39,300 nucleotides of DNA, taken from a virus. This document shows positions 8,128-16,494 of the stretch, in pieces. The notes under the pieces are model-generated. The model saw only the letters and a program-made list of their open reading frames with translations. It was not told the origin of the DNA and made no database searches. The stretch covers positions 1 through 39,300 of IMG/VR virus record IMGVR_UViG_3300028399_000016; one strand, 5' to 3'. The number at the start of each line of letters is the position of its first letter. The stretch's first letter is position 1. The position numbers and the translations under genes were made by a program.

Positions 8128-8622
8128 ATGTCAATGTGTAAAGATTGCCCGCATATAATCGGTGACCTATCAGCCCGCGATTGTGCATTTCCTAACTGTG
8201 TAGGAGGTTGGCAGAGAGCTTTTGAAGAGCAAGTTAAGCATACGCAGATGTTAAATCTAAAAGTTGAATTTTTACAAAGACAACTTCTGGAGGCTAATGC
8301 TCGCAATTCTGCTGGCAAGACTTTAAAATGTGTTTTATGTTCAGGAATGAACAGCATACACTCGAATGCGTGCCCGAATAACCAGAAAGTAATAAAGATT
8401 AGCCCAAAAAAAGTAAAAACCTTAACGGATATAAACTCTGAAAAATTTACTGAATGGACTGCCAACCCCTATTTCAACAAAGAAATTGACTGCGAAGAAG
8501 AATTTCCTGTAGTATACGCAAATAAAATTGCTTTTGAATTGGAGGATGGATGTTTATTAATTCAGAAAAAATGTATTGGTCTGCATGAAAATATTAAACG
8601 CTATTTAATTTTACCTGAATAA
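8128..8622 (+). CDS. Two-zinc-site protein with central coiled coil, 164 aa
   Basis: Two sets of metal ligands are visible. The N-terminal set is Cys4, Cys7, Cys19 and Cys24. The second is Cys68-x2-Cys71-x6-His78-x3-Cys82, a zinc-finger-like spacing. Between them, residues 30-60 form a likely coiled coil (FEEQVKHTQMLNLKVEFLQR). The C-terminal 70 residues are acidic and beta-rich. AAAGGAG stands 8 bases before the ATG. I know no family for it. A structural or nucleic-acid-binding zinc protein of the replication block is inference. Confidence 0.75.
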   Translation: MSMCKDCPHIIGDLSARDCAFPNCVGGWQRAFEEQVKHTQMLNLKVEFLQRQLLEANARNSAGKTLKCVLCSGMNSIHSNACPNNQKVIKISPKKVKTLTDINSEKFTEWTANPYFNKEIDCEEEFPVVYANKIAFELEDGCLLIQKKCIGLHENIKRYLILPE

Positions 8623-8649
8623 TTTATACCTTCTGGAACTATCCATTCA

Positions 8650-9924
8650 ATGCCTATAAATGACATAATAAAAAACAAATTCCTGCAAACACATTTAAAA
8701 TATGTCCATAACACCGAATCACCTATTTTAATGCATACATGGTCGGCTATTCTATGTGCAGCAGGTGCTATGTCAAGACATGTTTGGGTTGACTCTGGGG
8801 CAAGACGTTTATATGCAAATAATTACTGTTTACTCGTCGGACCCCCAGGAACCAGAAAAAATTCGGCAATAAATCCAGCAGTTTCATTGCTAAAAAACAA
8901 CACCTCTGTAAAATTCGCCCCTGATGATACTGGCGGCCAACGTCAAGGTTTAATATCGGCTTTAGAAAACTGCACTGACAATCAAATCAAACATGATGCA
9001 GAATCATTATTCGATCTTGATTCCTTTACATCATCTGATCTTGATTCTTTAGGGGCTATAAATTTCAACCTAACTAAAGACAATCCAGATGCTCATTCGC
9101 TTTTCATATCTGCAACAGAGTTCGGATCTTTCTTAGGTCAAGGTTCTGTAGACATGACAAGATTTTTAATTAAAATGTGGGATTGTGAATCTTATAAATA
9201 TTCCTTAAAAAAGGAAGAAACTATATTAAAAGATCCTTTAGTCAACTTACTCGGAGGAACTACATCGTCTGACTTAGCTGCATTATTGCCCGCAGAAGCC
9301 ATAGGCCAAGGTTTTATGTCACGTATAATACTAGTTTTTTCTCCCCGAAAAGCAAAATCTGTTCCGCCTTCAAAATGGTTTTTAGACACAAAATATGAGC
9401 CAGATTTAAAATCCATATATAAATTTCTATCTTATGAAATGAAAGGAGGTATGTCGAAATCGCACGCAGCATGTGAATTAGAAGATCATATTTATAATCA
9501 AAACATATCTTTATCTGACACAAGATTTATCCACTATTCTGAAAGACGCGCAGATCATTTAGCCAAACTTGCAATGGTATTAGCTGCAACAGAAATGCGT
9601 TACGAAATTTCAGATACAGATTATGCCGAAGCAAATGCAATTCTAATCGAAACAGAAAAACATATGACTGACGCTTTAGGAGAATATGGTCTATCACCGT
9701 TGGCAGTCTCAAGACAAAAAATGATTGAATTTATTCAACATGCAAACGGACCTGTAAGCTCAGATATTTTGTGGATTATGTTAAGAAAAGATATGCGCGT
9801 TATTGATTTTAAAAACTCAATTGTAGAATTGATAAATGCAAAGAAAATCATTGAAGTACAAACAGACCATGGACAAGCGTTTGTTTTCAATGACAACATG
9901 GAAAGCCAGTTAGAACATTTCTGA
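8650..9924 (+). CDS. DUF3987-type P-loop ATPase, probable phage replicative helicase
   Basis: The N-terminal helical segment (TWSAILCAAGAMSRHVWV) leads to a P-loop at residues 64-72 (GPPGTRKNS). This is followed by a DDTGGQRQGL segment, a Walker B-like strand with Glu157 (LFISATEFGS) and GFMSRIILVF with a probable arginine finger at Arg225. That order fits the DUF3987 family of phage and plasmid primase-helicase-type proteins. The C-terminal third (about 330-424) is helical with a winged-helix-like end. As in many members, Arg replaces the second P-loop Gly. No separate primase was seen. The ribosome binding site is weak. Confidence 0.7.
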   Translation: MPINDIIKNKFLQTHLKYVHNTESPILMHTWSAILCAAGAMSRHVWVDSGARRLYANNYCLLVGPPGTRKNSAINPAVSLLKNNTSVKFAPDDTGGQRQGLISALENCTDNQIKHDAESLFDLDSFTSSDLDSLGAINFNLTKDNPDAHSLFISATEFGSFLGQGSVDMTRFLIKMWDCESYKYSLKKEETILKDPLVNLLGGTTSSDLAALLPAEAIGQGFMSRIILVFSPRKAKSVPPSKWFLDTKYEPDLKSIYKFLSYEMKGGMSKSHAACELEDHIYNQNISLSDTRFIHYSERRADHLAKLAMVLAATEMRYEISDTDYAEANAILIETEKHMTDALGEYGLSPLAVSRQKMIEFIQHANGPVSSDILWIMLRKDMRVIDFKNSIVELINAKKIIEVQTDHGQAFVFNDNMESQLEHF

Positions 9925-9950
9925 AACGCAACTCATGAGGAATCTTTATC

Positions 9951-10580
9951 ATGCCAAAACTTTTACCTTTACACAAATTTTTCCCCTCTGATGAATATGT
10001 CGGAGTCATGCTTGACATCGAAACCCTAGGTTTAAAATCATGGAAACATGCTATATCGTCTTTTTCTGCTACCAAATTTGATCTTAAAGATGGTGATATA
10101 AAAGATTCTTTACATTTACGTATTCTTACAAGTGACCTGCCTGCAACCAGTATGTGCGAAAAAACATTGCAATGGCGAACAGAAAACAAAGTTGATGAGT
10201 ATGAAAAACCCATCAAGCTTGTAAGAGCCCGTCAAGCTTTTTGCAACCTTTGGGATTTTCTGCGTTCAGGCAATGATGAAAGTACAAAACCCGTAATATT
10301 TACAAACCACACAGAATTTGATATCCCGTTCCTGCAAAGACATCTTGATTCACATTCAAAATCTATACCCTGGAATCACAAACATGTTTTTGATGTCGGC
10401 TCTCTACTATTAGGGCGCGGAGTTTCAAAATCTGAAATGTATGAAGAGGTTTTAAATTCAGAATCTTGGCATGAAAAGAAAGACAGCCTATTTAGCGGAA
10501 GAGACTGGAAGCATGATGCTTTCTATGACACAGTTCTACAAATAGAAGTTTTGATGCAAGGTTTAAATCAAGGAGAGTAA
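9951..10580 (+). CDS. DEDDh 3'-5' exonuclease (Rv2179c-like/DnaQ fold), 209 aa
   Basis: The exonuclease motifs are all visible: Asp22-x-Glu24 (LDIETLG), Asp124 in TEFDIPFL, and the closing His188 and Asp193 in KHDAFYDT. The TLQWR segment after strand 3 matches the T..WW region of Rv2179c-like phage exonucleases. It cuts 3' ends of DNA or RNA; the substrate cannot be told. An ATGAGGA site lies upstream of the ATG. The polymerase has its own proofreading domain, so this enzyme probably has another task such as nucleotide salvage or end processing. Confidence 0.8.
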   Translation: MPKLLPLHKFFPSDEYVGVMLDIETLGLKSWKHAISSFSATKFDLKDGDIKDSLHLRILTSDLPATSMCEKTLQWRTENKVDEYEKPIKLVRARQAFCNLWDFLRSGNDESTKPVIFTNHTEFDIPFLQRHLDSHSKSIPWNHKHVFDVGSLLLGRGVSKSEMYEEVLNSESWHEKKDSLFSGRDWKHDAFYDTVLQIEVLMQGLNQGE

Positions 10581-10581
10581 A

Positions 10582-10896
10582 ATGAATGTTTTGATTATAT
10601 GGAATGAGGTACCGGAAAGAATTTTTGCCAAGAAAGTTTCAATGACAGAGGCTGAATATGAAATTTTCAGACAAGCACATGGAAATTTGCAAAATCTTGC
10701 AGTCAATGAATCAGTAGAAACTATTATAGAGGCACTTTATTCTGCCCTTATGCCAAAGAGACACGTAGCAGAATTTCCTGTCTCTAAATATCTAGCCCAT
10801 ACATACGCAGGTAGATGGGTATTCGATGAAAACGAAGAAGCAATAACAGATATCTCTTCTTGTAACAAATTAATCCTTACAGGAATATCTCTCTAA
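10582..10896 (+). CDS. Unknown protein, 104 aa
   Basis: Not recognised. It starts one base after the exonuclease stop and has a strong site (AAGGAGA). It opens with a beta strand (MNVLIIWNEVPE) and contains a short acidic region before its C-terminal strand. It is followed without spacing by the next gene, so the three genes from the exonuclease onward are probably co-translated. Confidence 0.7.
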   Translation: MNVLIIWNEVPERIFAKKVSMTEAEYEIFRQAHGNLQNLAVNESVETIIEALYSALMPKRHVAEFPVSKYLAHTYAGRWVFDENEEAITDISSCNKLILTGISL

Positions 10897-11151
10897 ATGA
10901 AAAATCTACGTGGAGACCATCCCATATCTGATGATCTATTCAGAACTTTACAATTCTCTTTATCCAGGGATGATTACAATACAATAGTTAAATATGTATT
11001 TGAAGCAGAAGCTGAAAGACGACAGCTTATAATCACAACAACATTGTACGAAGCTTCAAGAAACCAAGTTGATGAAATGATGGAAGGAGTTAGAATAGCC
11101 ACAGAAACTGTGAAACACATTCGTGAAAAACTAAACTGTATTAAAATTTAG
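10897..11151 (+). CDS. Unknown helical protein, 84 aa, last gene of the rightward block
   Basis: Not recognised. The ATG directly follows the preceding TAA. The protein is almost wholly helical and charged, with a probable coiled coil in the second half (ASRNQVDEMMEGVRIATETV). It ends just before the convergent terminator hairpin. No function can be inferred. Confidence 0.65.
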   Translation: MKNLRGDHPISDDLFRTLQFSLSRDDYNTIVKYVFEAEAERRQLIITTTLYEASRNQVDEMMEGVRIATETVKHIREKLNCIKI

Positions 11152-11153
11152 GT

Positions 11154-11185
11154 AAAAAAAAGGAGAGGGTTTCAACGCCCTCTCC
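11154..11185 (-). terminator. Intrinsic terminator of the leftward late operon
   Basis: A perfect 8-bp stem, GGAGAGGG with CCCTCTCC, has an 8-base loop and eight A residues on the plus-strand left side, which read as a U-run for leftward transcripts. On its right are only five A residues and no T-run, so it works mainly for the leftward operon. It separates the convergent gene blocks. The remaining spacer to 11255 holds CTCAATCCT repeats and no gene. Confidence 0.85.
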
Positions 11186-11255
11186 AAAAACCGGCAGGAG
11201 GAATCAGCCTAACCGGAAACGCTCTTACAACCTCTCAATCCTTTTTCAACCTTTC

Positions 11256-14200
11256 TCAATCCTCTCTGTTAATAATTCCAATCATCCTCATCATACTATC
11301 TTCTTGCGAAGCATTACCAGCCTGTTGCAAAACTTTTAAATACGCTTTATTAACCAACGCCGCTTCCATTTCATTTCTAAAAGTAGTTTTTAAATTACTG
11401 TAATCACCGCCTGTTGATTTACCGTACTGTTTTATCAAACTATCAAGCCTACTTTTATCCAACTTCCCTGATCTAAAGCTAGCCCTTAATGCTTTTCTAA
11501 ACTCAGACCTGGCATCTTTTCTTTTCAACTGCGTAGATCTAATTCTAGAAAATTCCTCAATAATACCTTGATCTCGAATTGGTTTCATTGCAAACATTTT
11601 AGCTCCAATTTCAGAAGCAGTATTTATATTCTCATTTATAATCTGCCCCCTTGAATCTACACTCTGTCCATTTGCAATTTCAATCCAACCTTTTACCGAC
11701 TTAACAGGAAATGTTCTTGCAGCTATCTCACTTAGTTGCTGCCCATTAAATCCCTCATTAGCTGAAATACTTTTAACAGACTCTGAAATACCTCTGTATG
11801 TTTGTTTAATTAAACCCGCAGCAGGTGCCATGTCTGCAATGCTATAATTACGCATATAATTAGATCCTGGAATCGCTATATCAGTTCGCGTATACATAGC
11901 TGTGTTAGTCAGCGTACCTACAGAGCCAAACAACAAAGCATCTGTTATTTCTGTATTGTAAGTATTTTGCAGCCTATCAACTAAATTCTCTGTTCCATCA
12001 TAATTTTCAGTAAAATTATCAACATACTGGTTAAATCCGGGCAGAGATTTAGTTCCAAAAAATGCAGCTTGCAAACCCATTTGTTTCCAGAAACTGTTAA
12101 AATCACCCTTCTCCATATAACCATAAACACGCTGTAAATAATTCCATGCAAAAGTTGTAAACAAACCGAACGGCATTCCTACAGCACCTTGAAATATTTG
12201 TGGCCTGTTGTTTGGTCTAAAATCACCTATAACTCTGTTAGCCATTTGATGTGCAAATTCCATAGATGATTCTTTATCCAACTTTAGTTTATCTTTTCCC
12301 AGTTTATAAAACGTAGCATAGCTTATGCCTCTTGACCATTCTTCTGTTTTATCCACAGCAATAGAAGTAAAATCCACTGCTTTTTCAAGCATTCTCTCAG
12401 CATATCCTTTAGTCGGACTAGCAAAAAGATTCATCTGTTCAACTGTTTTTTGCCATAAATGACCTTTTACACCTGCTTCTTTAATAATACTTTGACCTTC
12501 TTTTGTGAAGAAAAAATGCGCACCGGATATGGAAGCTCGTGTTGGATTCCACAAAGCCGTTGATTCATCAATTGTAGAACTCCAAGCTGCATTTTCTTGT
12601 TTCCACAGCTTTATATCCTGCCCAGGTTTTAATCTTAAAGCATTTGCAACAATTGGAATTATCGTGGGCAATGACATTATGTTAATCGCAGCTAATCCTA
12701 GCTCACCTATTCTTAACAACATTGCACCTGTCAACGAGTTTAATTTTGTCGCATGCTTGATCATAGTTTGTGGCGGTTTAATTCTCATTGTATTTTGAAT
12801 ATACTCCTGAGAATCTTTAAAAGGATTATAATCAGGTAAAGCACCATTCAAGCCCTGCCATTCTTTCTCTCCCTGAACTGTGTTTTTCTGCGCACCCAAC
12901 TGTGCAACTTTTGCATCTTTAACTTTAGACCATATTTTATCATAGACATCCTCAATGCTACCATAAGTTTTACCAATAGTTTGATGCTCATCACCAGATT
13001 TTTTACCTAGTGCCCTTCTAGTCCATGTGTTCCAAACATCCCTTCCTTTCACAATGCTTGAAGAACTAGCCCCTGAATTCATTGCTGCCATTTCATTAAA
13101 CCGCATTTCTGGCTCAAAAAACATAGCCGTATTAACTCTGCCCACAGTCATATACTGATTGATCAAACTTTCCTGTTGCTTCTTTAAAACTTCAGGTCCG
13201 TTCTCAATTACTGCGCCCACAGAGGTTCCTTTTCCAGGTCCAGTCTGCTTAAATGTAGTTGAAAAATCTACCATGCGTGTAAAATCATCCAACTTAACCA
13301 TGTTGTAATTCTGCAAATCTTTTTCTGATGCAGTAAACAATTTCTTTCCTTGTTCACCTGCTAGTTTAATCTCTTGCTCTGCAACTTTTCGAGCCTGTAT
13401 CGCTGTATCTCCAGACGCAATAGAATAAACCTCACCAGAAGAAGAATCCATCAAAAATACTTTCTCTTTGTCAGCCAGATTTTTAGGAATCAAATGCAAT
13501 TCTTTTCTTTGTATAGGTTTCAAACCTGATAATTCACGTAGAACATTTATATGCGTAAGCACATCCTGTGACATTTTATTAATTGCCATTACAGATTCAG
13601 CAGCCAAAGGCGTTAAAACCATAGGTTGATAAGCTGTATTTTTACCTACAATCGGCGCAGGCATGAACTCAAATTGATCCAATGCATCATCAGAAATGTT
13701 ATATTGCTCTTTCAGCATCTGCTTATTCTTCGGATGATCTTCAAAGGGTATTTTATACCCAATCAATTTGCCTGCTTCATTTTCAACTGCGACTAAATTT
13801 GTGCTTCCTCTCCAGCCAGCCTGCACTTGATGCGTAGCAATATTATATGAAATTAAATCGCCTGTATCATTGCTGTCTATTAGCTTTTCAAATGCTCTAT
13901 TGTGAGGCTTAAACTGATCCCTAATATACTTTTTCACAACATTGTCTGTAGAATTTGTTATAGAATCAACAGCTAATATCGCAGTTTGATTTTCCAAACC
14001 TCCCATAGTTTGAAAGATTCTATCTTGCCTTATCTGTGAACCCTCAAATAAACTATTAACATCTTTCGCAGCTTTCAACCTTGCGGGATCACGTATCATT
14101 TCCTCAGTCATTTTCGCAATCAAAGGAGCGCCTTTATTTGCTGCATTTTTCATCGCTGTAATCAACGTACTTCTTTGCTGAAAAACAGCTTGTGTAAAAT

Positions 14201-16463
14201 CACTACGCTTCATAGGATCAATACCAGAGTCCTCAATCACTAACAACAAAGGTTTTCTTTCCTCATCAAACACTTTTAATCTGGAACCTCGTAAAGACAT
14301 TTCAGGCTTGACGATAAATTCATCAAATCCATCATCTACAGGTTTAACAAGTTTCGCGAGTTGAGATTTTAAAACATCCACATTAGGATAAATCTCATCT
14401 AAACTTTTAACACCTGATTTCTGCAAATCACTGAATAATTCTATTACAGGATGTATACCAGAAATTCCATTATTCGGCAGATTCAATTCTGTAATCAAAG
14501 ACTCTAATGTATCTTGAGTACCTTTTCCCAGCGTAATATCTCGTTCCATCTGTCTGCCAATTTTTTCTAGTCCTACACCGAATTCTTGATACTTTCTATT
14601 CAAAGATCCAAATTCAATCTCTTTCCAGTTAGCAAACGAAGAACTGCCGAATTTAATTTTAGAAGTTAACATCTGATTATCAAAACCAAATTTTTCTCCT
14701 AACTCTAAAACCGCATCTAACTGTGTGTGATGTGATAAGCCAGATAAATTTATAGTTTCTGCAATCTCAGGATTCCAGTTTTTCACAGCTTCTCTTGTCA
14801 AAGCTTGTATTCCTGTTTTACCTTGAAAAGTCAAATCACCATAATTCTGCTTGTTAACTCTTTTAAAAACATTTTTATAGTCTGCAATACCTATATCTAA
14901 ATTGTCAGACACAAGACCCCTAGTTGTAGAATCATCTTTATTTAACCTGGCTGCATAAGAAACTTTTTTAATGCTTGAATCATTCTTATCCAAAGATTTT
15001 TCAACACGCACAATCTGACCGAAATTTGCCTTGCCAATTTTATCAATTGCATTGTTATCACTTACAGCTTTTGTACCTTTGATTTTTACATCATCAAAAG
15101 ATGGTTTTACTTGTGAGGCTAGACTCAACGATCCATCCACATCCAGTTTTAAAACAGAACTCTTGTCAATATTTTTAGCTTCTCTGTATAGACCCACAAG
15201 TTCTTGTGTTTTCAAACTTCTTTGTGCCGTCTGCGTTTCTGGAATTTTTAAAAATTCAGCCACCTTTTCATCAATGACAGTTTGCAAAGTTTCTTTTCTT
15301 TTCTGCAATTTTTTAGGTAACTCTTTCAAACTTGATGCATCAAATTTCTCTATTGATACTGTATCCATCAACGTCGTGAAATCTGTTTTTAATGACGCAT
15401 CAAGCGTATTCATTTCTGCGATATCAAGTGTATGCTTTTTTGTTACAGTACTATACAAGCTATCCTCTGCTAATTTCTGCACCTGTGTAAACGCAGAAGC
15501 TTTCACAGTTACAATCTGACTTTCTATATTTGAAGTTAAAACAGGGTCACCAGAAGCTTTTAACAACTCAGATTCTTTAACTGCTACCTGCCCCATGTAT
15601 GCTGTAATTAAATTTGATCTTTCTCCAGGTCTTGCCATGACATCACTCAAAGGTTGGCCAGACACATTTCGTGCTTCTGCCCCAACAACACCGACATCGC
15701 GAACAACATTTTTTAATTTGTGCCTCATAACTGCGCCTGCTACACCTGAGAAAATGGCATTAGGCACAGCATACATTGCAGCGGTTTCCACAGTAGACAT
15801 TTCTTCAGGAAAGAAAAATTCACTTTCACTCAGCATAATGTAAATACCAATATCTGTGGCTACACCTATTTTAAACATGTCGATAGCTTCTGATCGTGAA
15901 GTTTTTTGAATCTTTGAAAACAGCTCTGAGTTTATTTCCCTATTTATCGTATTGGACTGTTTTTTAGCTAGTATCTGCGCCTGTTGTCTAATAGTTTCTG
16001 CACGACTTTCTACTGAAATCTGAGAAGGCAGCAATCCTTTTGCAACTTTTTTACCTGCAACTTTTTCAATTCTGTTATACACACTCTTTAAACGCATCAA
16101 TTTCTGCATACCAAGAATAGGAACAAATGAGGACACTAAAGCTCCAGTCAATTTATACGCATCCTCATTTGCATCAAAATTACGTTTCATACCTTCCGTA
16201 GTTAAAGTCTCTACCAACGCATTTGCATCATTTTCATCGATTCCAGGCATAGACTCTGCAATCTCTGACAAACCTCCAATCAAAGAATTAGGAATAGCGT
16301 ACTTAAATGCATCAGAAGATTTCTCTCTTTTAGTTCTGTAATCTTGTTCTTCAACAGAATCGCTTGAAAATCCCTGTAAATTAGGTTCATGATTTAAAAA
16401 ACTTGCTGGAACATCGAAGCCTGAGATTTCGTCTTCATTTTCTAAGTCTGTTAATGATACCAT
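11256..16463 (-). CDS. Very large internal virion / DNA ejection protein, 1735 aa
   Basis: The size, the position as last gene of the late operon and the mixed composition fit the largest internal core protein of podovirus-type phages (the T7 gp16 role). Long helical stretches are interrupted by hydrophobic segments, for example around residue 1240 (GELGLAAINIMSLPTIIP). Near residues 1450-1500 a segment (GLFTTFAWNYLQRVYGYMEKG) resembles a conserved part of internal virion proteins in several environmental phages. No lytic transglycosylase motif (SLT ES..N) was found. The start has AAAGGA 8 bases upstream. The role, forming a conduit for DNA across the envelope, is inferred. Confidence 0.7.
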   Translation of the reverse strand: MVSLTDLENEDEISGFDVPASFLNHEPNLQGFSSDSVEEQDYRTKREKSSDAFKYAIPNSLIGGLSEIAESMPGIDENDANALVETLTTEGMKRNFDANEDAYKLTGALVSSFVPILGMQKLMRLKSVYNRIEKVAGKKVAKGLLPSQISVESRAETIRQQAQILAKKQSNTINREINSELFSKIQKTSRSEAIDMFKIGVATDIGIYIMLSESEFFFPEEMSTVETAAMYAVPNAIFSGVAGAVMRHKLKNVVRDVGVVGAEARNVSGQPLSDVMARPGERSNLITAYMGQVAVKESELLKASGDPVLTSNIESQIVTVKASAFTQVQKLAEDSLYSTVTKKHTLDIAEMNTLDASLKTDFTTLMDTVSIEKFDASSLKELPKKLQKRKETLQTVIDEKVAEFLKIPETQTAQRSLKTQELVGLYREAKNIDKSSVLKLDVDGSLSLASQVKPSFDDVKIKGTKAVSDNNAIDKIGKANFGQIVRVEKSLDKNDSSIKKVSYAARLNKDDSTTRGLVSDNLDIGIADYKNVFKRVNKQNYGDLTFQGKTGIQALTREAVKNWNPEIAETINLSGLSHHTQLDAVLELGEKFGFDNQMLTSKIKFGSSSFANWKEIEFGSLNRKYQEFGVGLEKIGRQMERDITLGKGTQDTLESLITELNLPNNGISGIHPVIELFSDLQKSGVKSLDEIYPNVDVLKSQLAKLVKPVDDGFDEFIVKPEMSLRGSRLKVFDEERKPLLLVIEDSGIDPMKRSDFTQAVFQQRSTLITAMKNAANKGAPLIAKMTEEMIRDPARLKAAKDVNSLFEGSQIRQDRIFQTMGGLENQTAILAVDSITNSTDNVVKKYIRDQFKPHNRAFEKLIDSNDTGDLISYNIATHQVQAGWRGSTNLVAVENEAGKLIGYKIPFEDHPKNKQMLKEQYNISDDALDQFEFMPAPIVGKNTAYQPMVLTPLAAESVMAINKMSQDVLTHINVLRELSGLKPIQRKELHLIPKNLADKEKVFLMDSSSGEVYSIASGDTAIQARKVAEQEIKLAGEQGKKLFTASEKDLQNYNMVKLDDFTRMVDFSTTFKQTGPGKGTSVGAVIENGPEVLKKQQESLINQYMTVGRVNTAMFFEPEMRFNEMAAMNSGASSSSIVKGRDVWNTWTRRALGKKSGDEHQTIGKTYGSIEDVYDKIWSKVKDAKVAQLGAQKNTVQGEKEWQGLNGALPDYNPFKDSQEYIQNTMRIKPPQTMIKHATKLNSLTGAMLLRIGELGLAAINIMSLPTIIPIVANALRLKPGQDIKLWKQENAAWSSTIDESTALWNPTRASISGAHFFFTKEGQSIIKEAGVKGHLWQKTVEQMNLFASPTKGYAERMLEKAVDFTSIAVDKTEEWSRGISYATFYKLGKDKLKLDKESSMEFAHQMANRVIGDFRPNNRPQIFQGAVGMPFGLFTTFAWNYLQRVYGYMEKGDFNSFWKQMGLQAAFFGTKSLPGFNQYVDNFTENYDGTENLVDRLQNTYNTEITDALLFGSVGTLTNTAMYTRTDIAIPGSNYMRNYSIADMAPAAGLIKQTYRGISESVKSISANEGFNGQQLSEIAARTFPVKSVKGWIEIANGQSVDSRGQIINENINTASEIGAKMFAMKPIRDQGIIEEFSRIRSTQLKRKDARSEFRKALRASFRSGKLDKSRLDSLIKQYGKSTGGDYSNLKTTFRNEMEAALVNKAYLKVLQQAGNASQEDSMMRMIGIINRED

Positions 16464-16494
16464 GATGAGATTCCTTTGAAATTATTTAAATAAT

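Noticed and set aside
11186-11212. Second hairpin (CCGG arms) right of the main terminator
   Set aside because: Only four base pairs are firm, with internal mismatches; it is not a convincing terminator.
12505-15843. Long plus-strand open frames inside the 1735-residue gene
   Set aside because: They are antisense shadows of a well-supported gene and show no start signals.
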